Below, piece by piece: positions 33,883-45,913 of a stretch of DNA of 64,000 nt. A program made the position numbers and the translations under genes. This DNA is from Boothiomyces macroporosus (Eukaryota > Chytridiomycota > Chytridiomycetes > Rhizophydiales > Terramycetaceae), in contig JADGKB010000047.1 of assembly GCA_027604185.1 (NCBI GenBank), positions 1 through 64,000 of the forward strand, given 5' to 3'. Numbering within the stretch: the first letter of the stretch is position 1; every line of letters begins with the position of its first letter. The notes under the pieces were generated by a model. The model saw only the letters and a list, made by a program, of their open reading frames with translations, did no database searches and was not told the origin of the DNA.

Positions 33883-34757
33883 ATGTTTTGCAATCAATGT
33901 GGGGCTAGAAATGAAGGAATGTATCAATTTTGCAACAACTGCGGGGCACAATTGAATAGTAATAAAAACTAACCAAGTATCGCAAGATATGTTCAAGTCA
34001 AATCCAATGGCCAACCCAATGGAAACTCACTCACGAAGTGCGTCTCAGCAACCTTACGGGCAGCCAGCACCTGCTTACATGCCAAACGCCTCCCCTCTTC
34101 CTCAATACGCTCAGCCGATGGGTGGACAACCTCAATACGCTCAACCACCCAATCAATATGGCCAAAGTTATCAGCAGCCCCCTCAAAATGCTTATCAAAC
34201 CAATTATGCTCCTCCCCCACAACCTCCTCCAAGTAACCAGCAAGGACAAGGGTTCTTTCCGCAGCAGGCGCCAACACAAGGAGCAGTTAATATCCAGTTG
34301 AATATGGCGGCTCCAACAAAGGAACCTCAAGCTCAACCGCGTCAGAGTAACTTTGTTTTAATATTTAGTTGCAACCGGAAACGAATGCTCTCATATTTGT
34401 TTGGGAATGGTCCTAGCTATGTTTTGCCCAGGAATCTTTACCTTTATCATGTTCTGCACGCCAATTGAACCTTTTGATCCATATTCAAAATACTACAAAA
34501 TGTTGGGCTCTGCTATATTTTATTTGGTTGAAAGTATAATTTTCACCATTGTTTACTCTACCTTTAGTTGTTACTACTATACTTACAGCTATGGCTATGG
34601 TTATTACTACTACTACGATTATGGTTGCTTAAGTGCTGAAAGTGCAATGCTTGCTTTGTCTAGTATCTTTTGGATTTTCTTTGTGATTTCCATTGTTTCT
34701 GCAAGAATCTACTACTGGCAAGCACATGCAGCAGTCAATCGTGTCCTGGCCTATTAA
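33883..34757 (+). CDS. Zinc-ribbon, Gln/Pro/Tyr-rich, multi-pass membrane protein
   Basis: Two introns (33959-33977, 34347-34368) give 277 residues. The first exon encodes a minimal zinc ribbon (MFCNQCGARNEGMYQFCNNCG: two CxxC pairs), the second a 115-residue disordered segment with PQYAQP and NQYGQ-like repeats, and the third about four hydrophobic helices separated by a Tyr-rich loop (YYYTYSYGYGYYYYYDYG). The exon structure mirrors the domain structure exactly. Similar zinc-ribbon plus PLAC8-less membrane proteins are common in bacteria and protists but have no fixed function. I infer a zinc-dependent or structural membrane protein. Confidence 0.75.
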
Positions 34758-34870
34758 TAAATATTTTGTTCAACAGTTTTCCCATTCTCTGCTTTACAGG
34801 CACTTTGACGTTGCACTGCAAAGTATGAGTCTAACCAAGACAGTAAATCCGATTTTTAGAATTTCTTTTA

Positions 34871-35652
34871 TTACATAAAGTCATAGGCATCATCGTATTC
34901 ATCTACATTAGTGTCTATTACCATCGTATTGAGCATCTCCCAACGCACCTCTTGGAGCAGTAGCCAATGACTTCTTTACAGGCTTCTTCTTACCCTTAGA
35001 GTCTTTCATTGCCTTTTGCTTTTCATTGATCATTGCGGTTAACGAAGACGAGATCTTTCTAGTATCATCAAGCGAACATGGAATAACCATTTCGCGAACC
35101 AGGATTTCTACAAAGTGCGCATAGGATGGTTGATTCTGAATTAGCAAAGTTATTACTTCAAATGTAGCAAATTTCTTCATCACTAACTTTGCATAATCTT
35201 CAAACTCTTGTCGAGATTTCGGGTCCATGGTTTCAAGTCCAGTAACTGGGCTACCAACTGAAGTTAAACTTGAATTACTTTCCAAACCCCCTACTAAAGC
35301 TCTAGCGTTATCTAAATCAGATTCCAACACTGATTTTGCCAATCTTTCCTTCTTTTGCAAATCTGTTTCTTCCAATTCGGCTTGTCTAGCCAACTGCCAT
35401 TAGTTAATCGATACTGCTTCCTGCTCTTCCTTTTCCTTCTTTTCGGCAATCTTTTGAGCCAAGGTTTTCTTTTTCTTCACTGGAGCGACAACTTTAGGCT
35501 TTGGTTTTTCATCCTCAGAGTCTGCATCCCAAGAATCCTTAACATCGTCAACATCCTCATCATCCCATTTTGATGCCGCTGTCACTGGCGGAGCGATATC
35601 TTCCTTTTCTGCTCATTAATCGCTACTTACCCCAATCTTCTTCGTCTGACAT
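34871..35652 (-). CDS. HCR1: Translation initiation factor eIF3 subunit j
   Basis: Three introns (35609-35630, 35394-35414, 34903-34921) give 239 residues. The acidic, Trp-containing N-terminus (MSDEEDWEKED.., KWDDEDVDDVKDSWDAD) is the RNA-recognition-motif-binding segment of eIF3b; a Lys/Glu-rich helix follows, then the central helical domain and a C-terminus ending YDDEYDDAYDFM, close to the conserved YDDFM end of eIF3j. The last intron separates these terminal residues, which are lost without splicing. eIF3j/Hcr1 binds the 40S decoding centre and also helps ribosome recycling. The first intron has tandem acceptors GAG/CAG, giving one alternative codon. Confidence 0.93.
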
Positions 35653-35721
35653 TAAAATAATTGAGAAAAAAAAATGCTTGCATCCAGGTCACAGAATCAA
35701 TGCCTAGTAAGACTTTTTTAT

Positions 35722-38513
35722 TCATAAAAACTCTGAAATCGCATGCAGTCTAAACACAACCTGGAATTCAGTTTCCGTGCTATCCATTACGCACATTATC
35801 TGTGATGAATCTGTTGATAGCACTCTTAAATTTTGTGTGGTGATAATCTGCTGCAAATTCCCTGTTTCTAGATTCCTGACTTCTATGAAATTAGGCTCAA
35901 AAGCGATAATATATGGGTGTACATAGGAGAATGCATTTGGGATTCCACTCCAATAAACGATCCAATCATGCTTCACCCGTCGTCCAAGTTTGTCAATGTA
36001 AAATCCAAAATCTACTATTAAACAAGGCTACCATTATAGCACAAGAAGAAGTTGTTGTCCTTCATTTTGAATATCGCTATTGGGCGGACTGTTTCTTTTT
36101 TTAACACAAAATCAAGAGATTCATCCATTGGGTCCAACAGACTCTGGGTTTTCAGTGTATCCAATACTACAAGCTCAAAGCCCTTCGTACAACCGACGCA
36201 TAGTTTAGTATTCAGGAAGTGGATAGATTTTGATTCGCTAGGAATGTAAAATTCAGTCTTTTCTCTTAGAGGCTCTGAAGTCGCTTTGAACACCTTTGCC
36301 AATTTCCCCTGGAGGTTAATAACCCCAAGCCCCATTGGCTCCAGCACTTTAACATTTGCAGTAATTGTTGTAGATTTCACTGCACAGACAAGTGTTAAAT
36401 TATTACAAATCCCTTGCTTGAAAAAGCTGACGTTGGACGATATTTTCTTTGGTCTTAGCTTCTCCCCTTGCGCATTGTCCGAAAACTCCAAGACTTGTTT
36501 TAACGAGAAGGAAAGCAATGTTTTATCTATATAAAGGAGAACCTACCTGAAAGTACTAGCAGTATATCATTCTTGGGTATAGCATCCACTTGTGCAACCT
36601 TTTCCAGACTTAATACTTGAGTAAATCTCTGGAAGCATAATTCTCCAATTGGATTCGAACCAATGAAAACGCCTGATTCAGTCCCAATAATTAATTGGTT
36701 TTGAACAACACAGGATGCATTGATCGGGTTAGATTTGGGGAATATACTGTCAATAAGGATATGTGAATTGTCTTGTTAGAATTACTTTACCAAATTTCTT
36801 TTTGCGTTCTATTAGTAAGGCTTTCTGTTTTTCAATGGCTTCAATCCATGCCAATTTGTCGGATTGTGTGTTTGCATACAAAACAATAGTTCCGCCAAAT
36901 CGACCCAGATGATTAAGAGTAATCGGATAAGATCTTGAACTTTCTAAACCTGGGATGTTTGCAGCTGCGGCTGTCACCCCTTTCATCGGGTTGGTAGTTT
37001 TTTCGTTTTTAACGGTCAACAACTCCAACGGAACTGGCTACAGTTATATCAGGTTTACTCTTCTAGTGACTTTGTAACCACTTTCTTTCTTCCTTGTTAG
37101 CAATAGTAAATGATCAAACAGGAATACACTAATTTCAATTTCATTTGGCGTCTTTTTCATAATTAGCTTTCCATCTCTAATTATTTGACGGCCTTCTTCG
37201 TTCAGTTTTAAGCTCTGAAAGTTAAATATGTCCAACCTCTTGATCTGGTTCAAGTCCAAATATTTGTTTCTGCAGCCTTCCCAATCGAAGTAAATTTTCA
37301 GCTTTCCCAGCTTCTATGTTTATAGTCGTTAGAACAGTTTTAAATGCAGCCAAAGCTTGTGGAATAAGAGTTTTATCGGGGTTGTTTTCAGCCGCTTTTT
37401 CCAGCACCGGTTTGAGGAGTAATGGATACCTCCCTAATCTGGTAGTCGGCCTCGCTAAAAAACTTTCTATAGGTAGTTTACGAAACTCTGGATATTTCTC
37501 GCATTCCTATATCAGTATTTTTTACTTTGAGAAATCTAGCTAGCTCTGCGTTGCATTGTCGCTCCTCGTCAAGAATACTTTTGGCAAAAGCTTGTTGAGA
37601 GCCATATTCAATGTAGGGATATATTTCATTGGAAATATTCACAAATATATCGCCTACTTTCTCCACAACATACGATTCCTTCTGTCGTGAGATCAACTTC
37701 TTTAACAATTTTGAATTCACTGCGTGCAGGTCTGTTATATTGGAAAACACATCCTTAATAAATAAATCGCGCTTGGAAGGTTCAATGATATCTCGCTCTT
37801 TGAGAGGTTGAATTATTAACTAGGTTACTATCGCTTACGTTGATTGTATTTTCCAAATCTGCAACAAACTCCTTTTCCGTTACTATGATTTCATAAATTG
37901 TTTCCTGTCTGGTTATCTCACTTTTTGATGTGGATTGAACCACGTCAATTGGCACCATTGAACTCCACAATTCCGCAATTGGCTCTGTCTTTGAATTTCC
38001 TGTTGAATTAGAGTGCTGGTGCTGTTCAAATCTCCGTGGACAAACTACTGAATAGCACGACTTGTCTTTTTTACAAGTGGGTGAATAGCAGTCGGTCAAC
38101 AATGTGAATACGCCATTCGGTAGATTGGCTATATTACCGGGAGCTTACCTTGCAACCCGCCTTCATCTTTGGAATGGCTGAGTTTGTAAATTTCATTCAC
38201 AGAGTCTCGCAGTCTGTGACTCCACGTAACATCATGAATTATTCCTTGAGCATCCAGCGCCCTTCCAATTAGAATCGCAACATTCCTGTCCTTTGTTTTC
38301 AATATTTGGCTTAATAAATCCTAACATTAGGTACCAGCGTACAACTGCTTGTTTACCATTGAAGCTGTCGCTGTATTCTAGGGTGTCTTTCGAATGGGTG
38401 GATAATACTATACGAGAAATAAACTCTTTCCCAACCTGTGATAGTAAGGCAGGATAAATATCTATCGGTATGCTGGTTACGCTCGTAGTGCTTTCTCTGC
38501 GCGCAAGCGACAT
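35722..38513 (-). CDS. Rho1 guanine-nucleotide exchange factor (ROM/RGF family)
   Basis: Nine introns (38321-38342, 38129-38148, 37820-37838, 37507-37525, 37215-37236, 37038-37058, 36772-36790, 36527-36546, 36012-36031) give 869 residues. Domains in order: DEP (about 25-110), a Cys motif CYSPTCKKDKSCYSVVCPRR conserved in this family, the DH domain (about 190-390; IYEIIVTEKEFV.., RYPLLLKP), a PH domain (about 400-540) and a citron-homology CNH domain to the C-terminus (ending with ETEFQVVFRLHAISEFL). This is the architecture of S. cerevisiae Rom1/Rom2 and S. pombe Rgf proteins, which activate Rho1 for glucan synthesis and cell-wall integrity signalling. Confidence 0.95.
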
Positions 38514-38707
38514 TTTGTTTTTGGAGATTTCAACCAACTTTTCGTTCCTCCTCGCCCGCCATGATAATTATGGATCTGGTCTTCCCACTAATGAATTCTT
38601 AATTAAACTCATCGCAGGCGGATCCCGATATCCTCATTGCTTAAACAAAATGAAAGATCGCCTCATACCAAATCAATAGAAATACCTAGTATTGAAAAAT
38701 TGCTTCT

Positions 38708-39058
38708 TTATTCAGATTCTGCTTGAGCCTTCTTTGCAGCTCTTGCTGGGCCAACCTTTTGTTCAACAGCTAAAATTAAAACACTGTTACCGTAGATAGG
38801 AAGGTAGAAAAATACTGCAGCTAGACCCCATACTCCAGCGTTCAAAAAGAATCTGCTTTTGACTGAGAAAGGTAAAGCCTACGATGAGAAAATGTTTACT
38901 CCATATCCAACCCAGTTACATCCACTAAATATTAGTATCCAACTTACGGAAATTGAATTGGTCCTGTCATTAACTAAATTCTTACCATACGCTCCTGCTG
39001 CGTGCTCTCCTCTAAAAAGAATTCTTCTTGCTGATGAAAATGCAGTTCTGGAAAACAT
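38708..39058 (-). CDS. Cytochrome c oxidase subunit VIIc/Cox8-like protein
   Basis: Four introns (38964-38985, 38925-38947, 38879-38899, 38770-38790) in only 351 bases give an 87-residue protein. An Arg/Ser-rich presequence (MFSRTAFSSARRILFRG) is followed by LPFSVKSRFFLNAGVWGLA, which matches the conserved LPFSV-x(n) start of the COX7C/yeast Cox8 family, one transmembrane helix and a Lys/Ala-rich tail. It should be a small single-span subunit of mitochondrial complex IV. The last intron (21 nt) has no stop when retained, so a product with seven more residues after IY is possible. Exon 3 is only 25 bases. Confidence 0.75.
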
Positions 39059-39484
39059 TGAAAACTTTTTGAATTGACAAAAAATGAGTAAAAATTTTGA
39101 AAACAGAAACTGGTGAATAATGGTTGGATATAATTCCATTTTCGCTCTAATGAAGTTACTTTGTAATTTAACGTGATGCATTCTCATCCATTTGGTGTTT
39201 TTGCATTAGGCTGGTCATTTAGAGCGTGCAATCCACACAGTATATTATAAACTAAAAAATTGCTATCAATATTTGCAAGGTCCTAATTTCTGTTACAAAT
39301 CCACATGAATTAATTCATTGGCTAAAACATAAAACCTTGATATTGAAAAGAGACTACCATTTATTTGTATTACAAATAACGCTTGATGGAAAATTATGTA
39401 GTACAATAAGTAATAAATGTTACTGGCATCTCCTTCAATAAGAATGACTTTAATTAATCCGATATTTTTATTTCAACACAGCAT
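39059..39484. other. Intergenic, nothing recognised
   Basis: About 425 AT-rich bases between the COX7C-like start and the 3' end of the solute-binding receptor gene. No feature recognised. Confidence 0.5.
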
Positions 39485-41170
39485 TCAGTTCTTTTTCAGC
39501 AAATACGAAGTATCGTTTACGGCCTCTGTTTGAGGATTAGTTGGGGATTGAGCTCTTTTCTTGTCCCAATCAACCTTCTTTCGATATAGAAGCACTATGG
39601 TTAGAATGACTCCAATGAACATTAACAGAACCATTACTTGTTCATACAAGTACTTGAAAGGCTTTCTTTTAGGCTTTGCAATAATTACATCTCCAGGATC
39701 TACATAATTTAGAGGATGAAAGTGTAAAAGAGCTCTTAGTTGGTTATCAATATCTTGTATTCCTTTATAAACGTCAATTGACCCTCCAAATATGTTAGTT
39801 AAACCAGTGGAGATAATAGAGCTGACATTGTAATAATAGGATCCTGCATAGAGAGATGGCCTTATGGCTGGTGTGATTGTGGAGTACAAGCTGCATAACC
39901 CATTTAAGTAAACACAGATAGAGTCGTCTGCTTTAATTACCGAATTACCTGAGTATAGAAATGGATAAGATGGAGTGACATACAGCTTTTCGTAATTTGC
40001 ATTGCTCAAAATAGTAGATTGGTATTCTCTGGAGGTCAAAAATTGTAATGCTTTTACAGCAGCATCTAAATTTTGTGAGTATTTATAAACCCCAATGTAT
40101 TTTCCATTTAGATTTCCATAGACGTTAGATTGATCAGAATTTAAATTCCCTGGCATCCCAGTAAATGCCCAATTGAAAGGAACATCTCCCAAATCAAACA
40201 CAGTTTTTGTTGAGGCATGCAAAAAAATTGACTGACGATTGATCCATCTGTCGAATGCATTTTGGTCGTCAAATGAAAAATCACTAGTATCAATCAATCC
40301 TGAATTAATCCACTCAACTATGATTCCGATTGCATCAGAGAAATTTCCAGTTGCAATAGAGTTTGAGTCACTTAATGGTACTAACGTAGAATTTGATCCT
40401 GCTGCCCACTCCACAGCCATTTCAATTAATGTTTCAGGGACTATTTTTAATTAGTTCATATACCCCCGAATGAAGTTGTAAGCCCTGAAAGCTTGAAATT
40501 ATCTGCAGTTCGTTCGTTTACTTGAATATCAACAAACATGTCGTTCAAACTGGACAGTGATGATGGGACAGAACTATACCCATGAGTGCTCAGATAATCA
40601 GAATTGTACAATAGCAAGTTGGTGAAGGTTTCTGAATTAATAGCTTAATACCAAATGGGAGAGCCAATAGTCTGTAATTGTCTATACCTGCACTTAATTT
40701 AATTGGGTCGATTTCATTTCCTATTTCGAAATTCCATGCATATATGTCTACAAGACAATCTTCAAATAATCCTATATCCTTGATATCCATTAATATCAGA
40801 TCAATATTTCCAGTGTGCTCATTGCACGCTGCAGTTACTTGCTGAATATAATCTGCGTCTGAACTTAATTCCTAATTACCTTCAGCAGATTCAAAGAACG
40901 TATTAAAATTTATAAAAACATTATTTTCAATCCCCCAATTGCTAATGTATTCCGTTAAATAGTCATTGGGCTTATCTTTTATGAGGAGTGGAATTTGTAC
41001 AGCTCCGCTGGCTGTACTCCAATAATTAGGGTTCGCGATAGAAGATTCGTTTCGTGTCTGAAAATTTGGATAATGGGTGCGATTTCCATTGAATGCTAAC
41101 AATTAAGTCAAATCATACCGTTTACTAACACTGGTAGCAATGAAACTCCCAATTTGAAGAGGCGAGACAT
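39485..41170 (-). CDS. Membrane-anchored extracellular solute-binding protein
   Basis: Four introns (41096-41118, 40859-40879, 40632-40651, 40441-40463) give 532 residues. A signal peptide (MSRLFKLGVSLLPVLVNA) is followed by about 430 residues with the layout of a bacterial type-II periplasmic binding protein (family-1 solute-binding), including YRLLALPFG, a tryptophan-rich second lobe (NWAFTGMPG) and AVKALQFLTSREYQ. A single transmembrane helix (VMVLLMFIGVILTIVLLYR) and a 30-residue cytoplasmic tail end the protein. It has no kinase or cyclase domain. Soluble versions serve ABC importers in bacteria; as a tethered single-pass protein it may present or sense extracellular sugars or peptides. 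Origin by old transfer from bacteria is possible but the introns show long residence. Confidence 0.8.
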
Positions 41171-41201
41171 TTTTATTTGAAGAACCTTGGGTGATGTAAT
41201 T

Positions 41202-42888
41202 TTACAGAGAAGCCATTTCAGCTTCAACTTCGGCAATTTTGTACAACAGCTGCGCTCGCTCCTTTTCATTTATACTCACACTTTCGTTATCATGTTCCAA
41301 CAAAAAACCTACAATCGAAGGATTGTCGCTTCTTTGTTCAATCTTTGGAATGATATTCAAGGCAGTATGGTTTCCTAGGGATTTCTCACTGTGTTTTCTT
41401 GTGTGATACAAATTTAAACCTCTCAAGGATTGTGACAATGCATTATTACTAATATTTAAATCTGATTTACCATGAATCTAACTTCTCCATATTTAAATTA
41501 CATAAAGCGAGTTCTGTCTCGTATTTTTGTTCCTTTTTTAACAGTCTATGTAAATTATACTCTAATTCTAATTTTTCATTCAAAATTTTGTGGCATTTCT
41601 TTTCAGCCTTTACCAGTTGCATTGTCAACAACGAGATGGATCCTTGCATTTTGGAGTGTTCTTTTACGAACTTGGTTATTCAAAAATTACTGATGAGTGG
41701 CTTTCTTCTGAATTCACCATTGTTTGGTGTAATTCCTCATTAACTTTGTTCAGTGCACCTTGTATTTTCTGGTTTATAATATCTGATTGCTGAAGTTTAT
41801 TTTTCAGCTCCAATTTCTCTTCGAATAGGTTTTTTATCCTAATTAAACTTATGTGCTACCTCTTCTGTAGAACAAGGAGATTTTTATCCCCTTCGATTTT
41901 CTGGGGAATGGACGCAATTTTCAAATCGAGAATATATTTTCGTAGTGCATAGGAGTTAATCAATGGATGTGTGTTCTTTGACTTGATCGCAAAAATAAAC
42001 CGAGCGATCCATTCAGCGTACATTTTTTTCTCCTCGTCTGGTACTCCCAAAACCCAGGATGTTTTACAATTTCCTTCTAATTTGTCTTTAAAAAATTTGT
42101 AAATTTCCCCTCTATTCAACCCAATAGTTTCAACTGCACTGTATAATCCTTTAAAAAAGTTGAACAAAGATATGCCGTGGTTTTCGCCTTCTGACAAGAC
42201 TAACCTTTCTTCATCCATTATGGCTAATTCAAGTGGACAGAGCTTTACAATTGAGAGACAGGCTATAACTTTTTCTTCATCCTGAGTAATAAATAAGTTA
42301 CTTTACTCTCTAATTTGAACCTGCAAATTTGAAATGCTGAGTTACTTATTTCAGATTTCGTTGTGAGCTATCACGTTAATTTTTAATTACTTTGTGAAGC
42401 TGATTCTGACAGTCTTTAGCTGTCTCACAGCTAAATTCCTCCGCTGCAATTTCGTAACTGTTTGTCTTTGAAAAATTCAATTCTTCGGAAATCATCCATT
42501 GATTCCCTGCGATATCTTTTACGAAATTTTCATATACTTCATACCCACTTACACTTATGGAAGCTGTTTTAGGCAAAATGCGATACACTTCCATTATTAT
42601 TGATGAAACTATCTTTCCATAACCCTCTTCAACGGACTGTTGGAAATCCAAGTAGAATATACAACAATTGTATCCCAAGTAGAATTGTTTCACCGTTTTT
42701 TCTGATAATTGAAAGCAATTCTCCGCACTAATTGACCCATCAATTAAGGTGTTTCTAATCAGGGAAAATACTTACATATTTAATGGCGGGTATGATATAC
42801 TACCAGCAGTTTTATCTATTATCAGTGAGGATTCGTCTTGTATTGTGTCTGATTCAAATCGTGCATAAACCTCCATGTTACACCCCAT
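41202..42888 (-). CDS. Degenerate kinesin-like protein lacking the P-loop
   Basis: Six introns (42755-42775, 42368-42390, 42282-42301, 41839-41859, 41671-41690, 41449-41470) give 519 residues. The first 310 residues align by eye with a kinesin motor: VYARFES, YNCCIFYL at the position of YNGTIFAYGQTGSGKT, ASISVSGYEVYENFV (VSYVEIYNE), SNSAFQICRFKL (SSRSHAIFxI), NRGEIYKFFKDKLEGN (YRDSKLTRLLKDSLGGN) and RFIFAIKSKN. The P-loop, SSRSH and DLAGSE motifs are all lost, so no ATPase activity is expected. A coiled coil follows to the C-terminus. It may dimerise with an active kinesin, as Vik1/Cik1 do with Kar3, or be a microtubule anchor. The start at 42888 has an alternative ATG four codons on. Confidence 0.75.
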
Positions 42889-43418
42889 TGAAACGCGCAA
42901 AGTTTGGAAAGCAATAATTTGTGTTAAGACTCAAAATAATCAAAGAGTATACACGTTATTCTAAACTCCATCCATATATAATCTTATGAGATATTCTTGA
43001 ACTATCCGTAAGTCTTTATTAAATACTTTCATAAAATCACTCTTAAATTTTTGCCCTTTCAAAGGATTATTTGTATTCTCTTTTCCAACAACTTGTGGTT
43101 ATGTTGGTATATCTTTTTGGGCAGTAGTGGTTTAGTAGTACTTTTCCAATTTCCCAAGTGTGGCACAGTCATCAGAATCTTCCTGTGCGCCCTTATATAA
43201 TACTCAGAATGTCCTTTTCTCAGATAGAGATAAGGAACCTGATTATTTCCTGTTCAATCATTCGTGTATTCTGTAAGCTGGAATAATGCAACAACACGTT
43301 ACAGTTGCACTGAGTAATGAATACTAGTGTAATCAAGTTGAGTACACTAGGGTTCATGTGTTAGGACAGTTTAGTGTTTATTGAAGGTCAAAGAACGCGT
43401 GTTTGTTTTCACCAACAA
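42889..43418. other. Intergenic between divergent genes
   Basis: About 530 bases with no recognised gene. It should contain the promoters of the kinesin-like and coiled-coil genes. No repeats of note. Confidence 0.5.
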
Positions 43419-45859
43419 ATGGGAGAAGAAAGACTAGAAGTAGACGGTGAATATCTCTACTCTGAAAGTGATATATATTCTGACTCGAATATTCCTCAAT
43501 TGATGAATTTACCCAGCATTCCTTCGCAAGGTTTTGTTGAACGGAAAATCAGAGACAGAAAGTTACATACAAGGAATGAAAAGGAAATCTTTGATAAGCT
43601 TACTGCAACAAATGTTCCAAGTTCCCCAAAGCAAAGTGGTAGTAACAGAAATCTATTCACTTCTGAACATGATTTGTTTTCTGATAGCAGTCAACCTTCG
43701 AATAAATCTGGACAAGACATTGACACCAGGATCTTGAAAGTAAAGCAATCGTTGGATAACGCCGAAATAGGAAAGACTACTGGGTCATCGATATTTGAAA
43801 CTAATGTACGGGACGATAGCAGTGATGTCGCCTCAGCAGGGGATGTTTTTAATATCAAAGATTGCTTGCGGGAGCATTATTCTGCTATTAAGGAATTACA
43901 AAATTCTATTCTAAATAGTAAAGCAGGCCACATTTCGACAGATAATGTTAACATAACAGAAAGAATACGTTCCATTGAACAAACTTTAAAACAATTATCT
44001 GGGAGTAGACATACGGATCCAGAAATCGCAGAACAATACAACAAATTATCAACGTGTATTCTTGAAAACAAGGATGCTATTGAAGAGTTGAAAGCCAGAC
44101 AGTCGCAGTTGATCGACCATAATGATTTTTCAGTTCAAAGCTTGCAGCAATTGGAAATTACAAGGACTGTTAACCGACAGTCATTACTAGAGGAAGAAAT
44201 GTGTTCCTTAAAGTCACTAGTTCAAACCCTTCAGGAGGAAATCAAGTCTTTCAAAAGGCTGAAAGACACGATGGATCAACCTAGCCGGATTTCTTTAAAA
44301 GAAGTGAAAGAAAACGAAAAGAGAATTACAAAAGAAAATAATGCCGTAGACAGGAATTTGACTAGTGTCCAGAGCAATAATTTATCCCAGGATATCATTA
44401 ATATTCCCCCGAATGCAAACGACATAGCAAAGGAAGAACTTAGAACCAGACTCGAAACTTATCAGAAAGAAAAAACAATAGAGCAAGGTGTATTGAAAGA
44501 AGAAATTGAATCTTTGAAGTCCCAGTTGCACAAATCCCAATATGATTTGAAATTGATTTTACAAGAGAATGAATCAATACAAAAAAAGTATTCAATATTA
44601 GAAAAGACTGTATTCAAGTTGAATGATGAGCTGAAGCAAGTAGCTAGAGGAGTAAAGCCTCCTCCAAAGCCAGAAGTCGAAGAAGGAAAAGTAAAGAAAG
44701 AAAATCTTAAAAAAGAAGCGCCTGATCCCATATCCAATGAGGTATTTAAGGAAGAGTCCAAATCAAGAGAAAATTCAAGGGTCTCTGACCTTTTTAAAGC
44801 AAAAGAACACTCAAAACCAATAGACCAAATAAAGGCCAGAGAAGAGACCAACAGCTTGCTTAGAAAACAGATTGAAAAATTACAAAATGAAATCAATACA
44901 ATTAATACCGTCCTTGGATTAAAAGTAGACACAGTGGTGCTTCAAGAACTAGCACGTCATATAGCTACTCGACAAGACTTGAAGAAATTCATTCGTAAAT
45001 CCCAGATGGAACGAATAATCAATCTTGAAATTAATAATCTGAAAGATGATTTTACAAAACAACAATTAGAATTAGAGAAAACAATATTAAAGAAATTCTC
45101 TTTATCTAAAGTAAATTTCAACATTCCGGATTCGTTACATTCGGATTTACAAAGTAATCTACTGGCTTTTAAAAGCATTGCAGAAGAACAACTGAAATCA
45201 ATGGCAAAGAGGATAGACAATCTTGAAGATTCAAAGACTGAACTTAAGCAAATAGAAAACGATTCTTCCATCAAAGATCTAGCAAGAGAATTCGATGAAA
45301 AGTTGTACACCCTATGTTCAGAGTTAAGTAATTGCAAGTCTCTGTTTGCAATGCAAGCCAACCAGCCATTCTATAGGTGTGCTCAATGGATATGGAATTC
45401 AGGAAAGTTAAAATTAGGAAGTGCTATTCCATGGAATTTAGAAACTACTAATACAGGTGATTTTTACTAACAAAGATCCTGATAATTTCAAATGGGAACA
45501 AGATCATTACAATATAAGGATTGTTGATGCTGGGCTCTATGAAATCAACTTTGCATTCTTTACTAAAGCAAAGCCTTCCATTCAAGTAGAAACTATTCTA
45601 AGATAGATTGTAGTGAATGGTGAATCCGTTCTGTCTGCGATAAACTCTCCATCCTACGTAGTTCAGCACTCGTCAGGGTTCGTAATGGATGGAAATGGAA
45701 AAGTAGAACCAGGGACTATTACTGGGATCAGTCTAGTGGTAAGCCGCATTAACTTAGGATTTCTTGGCTTTGCCTGCCAAGTCAACTATATCCATTCACT
45801 ACCATGGAATCAAAAAAAACCATCCTTCGAATGGATTCTTGAGTTTAAAGCGAATATAA
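43419..45859 (+). CDS. Coiled-coil protein with C-terminal C1q/TNF-like fold
   Basis: Three introns (45457-45475, 45586-45606, 45739-45757) give 793 residues. The first 650 residues are charged, disordered to coiled-coil, with several long heptad stretches. All three introns lie in the last 140 residues, which form a separate globular domain: CAQWIWNSGKLKLGSAIPWN, LYEINFAFFT, VNGESVL, then GTITGISLVDFLALPAKS and a final GFLSLKRI. This strand pattern is that of C1q/TNF-like jelly rolls, which usually trimerise. There is no signal peptide, so it appears to be intracellular. Similar coiled-coil plus C1q-like proteins occur in flagellated protists; a cytoskeletal or flagellar role is only a guess. 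Confidence 0.75.
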
Positions 45860-45913
45860 ATTTAATAGAAATTTGAGGTTCAAACCTTTCCACAGTTTTC
45901 TGAAATTTTCCAA

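Noticed and set aside
35722..38513. Separate genes for the DEP, DH/PH and CNH parts
   Set aside because: All parts join in frame through nine typical introns and match the known Rho1 GEF domain order.
38470..38679. Plus-strand frame opposite the Rho1 GEF start
   Set aside because: Mostly antisense to the GEF N-terminus, no ATG at a sensible place and no family similarity.
40690..40710. A 16-nt GTATAGACAATTACAG segment in the solute-binding gene
   Set aside because: It is shorter than any supported intron and removing it breaks the frame; YRLLALPFG is conserved when it is kept.
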